DNA of 64,000 nucleotides from Serratia inhibens. GTDB taxonomy: Bacteria; Pseudomonadota; Gammaproteobacteria; Enterobacterales; Enterobacteriaceae. The notes under the pieces were generated by a model, which saw nothing but the letters and a program-made list of their open reading frames with translations, ran no database searches and was not told the DNA's origin. Below, piece by piece: positions 62,161-64,000 of this stretch; position 1 is the first letter of the stretch, and each line of letters starts with the position of its first letter. The position numbers were made by a program, and so were the translations under genes. Location of the stretch: NCBI RefSeq assembly GCF_003591175.1, contig NZ_QYYG01000001.1, positions 496,001-560,000 of the forward strand, written 5' to 3'.

Positions 62161-62162
62161 GA

Positions 62163-63119
62163 TTACTCAGCCAGTTGCAGTTTAGAAAGGTAGCGTTCTC
62201 CTGAATCGGGAGAAATACACATTATTTTTTTATTTGGCGCTCTTTCGAGGATTTTCATTGCAGTGGCTACGACAGCGCCGCTGGATAATCCAATGTCCAG
62301 AGAGTAACTTTGCCGTATAATTCTACACGCAGAGAAGGCTTCTGCGTCACTAATGGAGTAAACTTCATCTGCTGCTGAATCGTTCAGGATGCCAGGAATG
62401 AAGTTAGATCCTATTCCCTCCACCTGCCATGAGGATGGTACATATTTGCTTCCACTGAAATAGGAGTGGTATATGGATCCGTTCGGATCGGCGACAACAA
62501 ACCTTGCTTTACTTCCTCTTTCGCGGAAATACCTGCTCAATCCGACCAGCGTACCACCGGACCCCACTCCGCATATGATGATGTCTGCACTCCTGCCTCC
62601 CTGCAGCCAGAGTTCAGGCGCAGTACTCTGATAATGGGCCAGACTGTTCGAATGATTATAAAACTGATCGCAAAAAAAACGGCCTTTTTGAGACGCGTAA
62701 CGCCTGGCTACCTTCACATAATGATCTTCAGAATCGGCGCTGGTCTCGGAAGACATTATTATAACCTTTGCTCCGTAAAACTTAAGAAGCGCCAGTTTTT
62801 CTTTGCTGACCTTATCATGAGTTATTATGGTAACCTCGTAACCTTTCAGACGGCCTATCCAGGCAATGCCAATACCGGTATTACCGGAGGTCGCTTCGAC
62901 AAGCTCGTCGCCCGGAGCGAGCAACCCTCTGCTTTCAGCGTCCTGAATTATTTTGTTTGCCACGCGGTCTTTTATAGAGCCGCCGGGATTGAAAGATTCA
63001 AGCTTTATTGTGACGTCTGCCTGAGGATACAGGTCTTTGAAAATATTTACCGTGGGGGTATTACCGATTAACCCGAGAAGACTGCTGTCTACCTGTCTTT
63101 CTGCTCTCTGTGCATCCAT
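62163..63119 (-). CDS. Cysteine-synthase-like PLP enzyme (fold type II, beta-replacement)
   Basis: The start at 63119 follows AGAGG; ATG codons at 63140 and 63167 are in frame but lack a site. The 318-residue product opens LLGLIGNTPTVNIF, with K50 in NPGGSIKDR (PLP lysine), TSGNTG at 77-82 for substrate carboxylate and GVGSGGTLVGLSRY as the phosphate loop. This is the cysteine/cystathionine synthase, SbnA-like group, joining an activated serine with a nucleophile. First gene of the four-gene operon, whose codon use is more AT-rich than flanking genes, suggesting transfer. Confidence 0.88.
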   Translation of the reverse strand: MDAQRAERQVDSSLLGLIGNTPTVNIFKDLYPQADVTIKLESFNPGGSIKDRVANKIIQDAESRGLLAPGDELVEATSGNTGIGIAWIGRLKGYEVTIITHDKVSKEKLALLKFYGAKVIIMSSETSADSEDHYVKVARRYASQKGRFFCDQFYNHSNSLAHYQSTAPELWLQGGRSADIIICGVGSGGTLVGLSRYFRERGSKARFVVADPNGSIYHSYFSGSKYVPSSWQVEGIGSNFIPGILNDSAADEVYSISDAEAFSACRIIRQSYSLDIGLSSGAVVATAMKILERAPNKKIMCISPDSGERYLSKLQLAE

Positions 63120-63624
63120 CACTGCTTGCCTCTGACTCATTGTCGGATGGAGAATATATAAATACATTTTATGTATATTGGCAAATCAATCACATTCATC
63201 CCAGCCCCCCAGCCAAGTTACAAACACTGCCATTGTTGAAATTAAGGTTTTTAATTTTTATATTTATTTAATTATCAGATTAAAATTCTGCAATAGCCCA
63301 ACAATTAAACCGTATAATCTTTTTAATTATGTGGATTTTTTTATAAGAGTTACTAATAGTTGTATTGCACCGCTAATCTTTTCAGGTTCAGACGGTTTTG
63401 AATGACATCTTAAACACAGGGTTGAGCAGTTTGATGCCAAACCGGCAGAAATCAGGGCCATGCCCAACCATCAGCTCGATTCGGTTCGAACGGCAGAACT
63501 GCGGGACCTGATGCTGGCTGTGAGGCTTCCGATATTGCAGTTATTGTGAGTCAGAGATAATGGATGGCGAGCCGTTACAGCTACGAAGTCATGACCCCCC
63601 CGCCTTGTGCTGACGCCGTGCTGA
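63120..63624. other. 505-base intergenic region, AT-rich promoter side plus a short open frame
   Basis: 63168-63420 is very AT-rich and presumably holds the promoter of the four-gene PLP operon; no operator was recognised. At 63406-63549 a plus-strand frame reads without stop (including QFDAKPAEIRAM and TAELRDLMLAVRLP) but has no proper start or ribosome site, and I cannot place it. It may be a gene fragment at the island edge. Confidence 0.4.
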
Positions 63625-64000
63625 TTAGGCTGCCAGCAGCCCGAGCAGTGCGCCGCCCGCCAGTACCCACAGCGGGTGGATGCGTTTATTCATGCTCAGT
63701 AGCGTGGCCAACGCGATGATCGCCGCCAATGGCCAGCTCGGTGCAGAGGCTTCGGCGATCAACACCCCGCTGGCCGCCACCAAACCCACGGTGACCGGCA
63801 CCAGACCAGTCTGCACGATGCGCCGCCAGGGTTTGTCCTTGAAGCGCCGCCAGGCACCCATCACCAGTAAAGTGACGATCGATGACGGGCCGAACTTGGC
63901 GACGGAAGAAACCAACAGCCCCGCCCAGCCGGCCACATGCCAGCCAATCAGCGGCACGATCATCATATTCGGCCCCGGCGCGGCCTGCGCCATGGCGAAC
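63625..64000 (-). CDS. Chromate transporter (CHR family), C-terminal part, 5' end outside window
   Basis: The frame stays open to the right edge (codons for Phe-Ala precede the internal Met at 63993), so the start lies beyond the window. Visible are QAAPGPNMMIVPLIGW, the conserved PGP turn of CHR proteins, HVAGWAGLLVSSVAKFGPSS and four spans ending ALLGLLAA. CHR proteins export chromate or related oxyanions; bacterial short forms work as pairs, so a partner gene may follow outside the window. Confidence 0.82.
   Translation of the reverse strand, partial: FAMAQAAPGPNMMIVPLIGWHVAGWAGLLVSSVAKFGPSSIVTLLVMGAWRRFKDKPWRRIVQTGLVPVTVGLVAASGVLIAEASAPSWPLAAIIALATLLSMNKRIHPLWVLAGGALLGLLAA

Noticed and set aside
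63406-63549. Short plus-strand frame before the chromate transporter as a gene
   Set aside because: No start codon with a ribosome site and no recognised family; kept only as a possible fragment.
1-64000. CRISPR arrays, tRNA and rRNA genes
   Set aside because: No regularly spaced direct repeats and no cloverleaf or conserved rRNA sequence were noticed on either strand; a small tRNA-like gene could still be missed by eye.

Overview
The window looks like chromosome from a gamma-proteobacterium of the Enterobacterales, most likely Serratia or a close relative. This is inferred from gene content, not from a marker gene: E. coli-like hcxA (ybdH), acrZ, osmB, mdtG, yedP and a ddpX-ddpABCDF cluster sit in GC-rich DNA with Shine-Dalgarno sites and tightly overlapped operons. 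No rRNA, tRNA, CRISPR array, prophage or intact insertion sequence was seen.

Layout. 1-7835: a five-gene plus-strand operon (cut by the left edge) of large unrecognised proteins. Four appear to share beta-rich modules; the fifth carries a DxDD class II terpene-cyclase-like domain behind a region that resembles ABBA prenyltransferases. 7859-15871: TetR/reductase pair with a clear operator, hcxA, an orphan sugar-type binding protein with an LVIVD-repeat protein, small enzymes and a DHA2 efflux pump. 16198-25557: lipoprotein, MFS pump with a serine hydrolase and LysR, then a MmgE/PrpD - flavin monooxygenase - amino-acid-type ABC transporter operon. 25596-28275: acrZ, acetyltransferase, osmB and small secreted proteins. 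28372-43225: an envelope-rich stretch with paired second copies of PBP3 and PBP2, a LysR/MFS pair, an extra lpxA-like gene, and an RpiR-ddpX-ddpABCDF operon behind a candidate sigma-54/NtrC promoter. 43473-52104: tandem GNAT, Phd/RelE-type toxin-antitoxin, a glucosyl/mannosyl-phosphoglycerate synthase and phosphatase pair, mdtG, small proteins, AraC/VOC and an EamA exporter.

Accessory regions. 52106-54803 is an AT-rich insert bounded by a 93-bp direct repeat (one mismatch) that duplicates the 3' end of the EamA gene. It carries a four-gene operon under a near-consensus Fur box: outer-membrane-barrel-like protein, glycine-rich secreted precursor with a double-glycine-like leader and a terminal CxxCH, small membrane protein, and a Sec-exported C39 peptidase. 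This looks like an iron-repressed peptide processing and export system. 58840-63119 holds a truncated gene, a frameshifted transposase remnant and a compact operon: PLP beta-synthase, diaminopimelate-decarboxylase-like enzyme, LysO-like exporter and AlaX-like tRNA-editing protein. That combination suggests synthesis, export and self-protection for a non-protein amino acid. The window ends inside a chromate-transporter gene.

The strongest candidates for undescribed biology are the 1-7835 operon, the Fur/C39/barrel island and the PLP-LysO-AlaX operon. Assignments rest on recalled family motifs and hand alignment; no database search was run.
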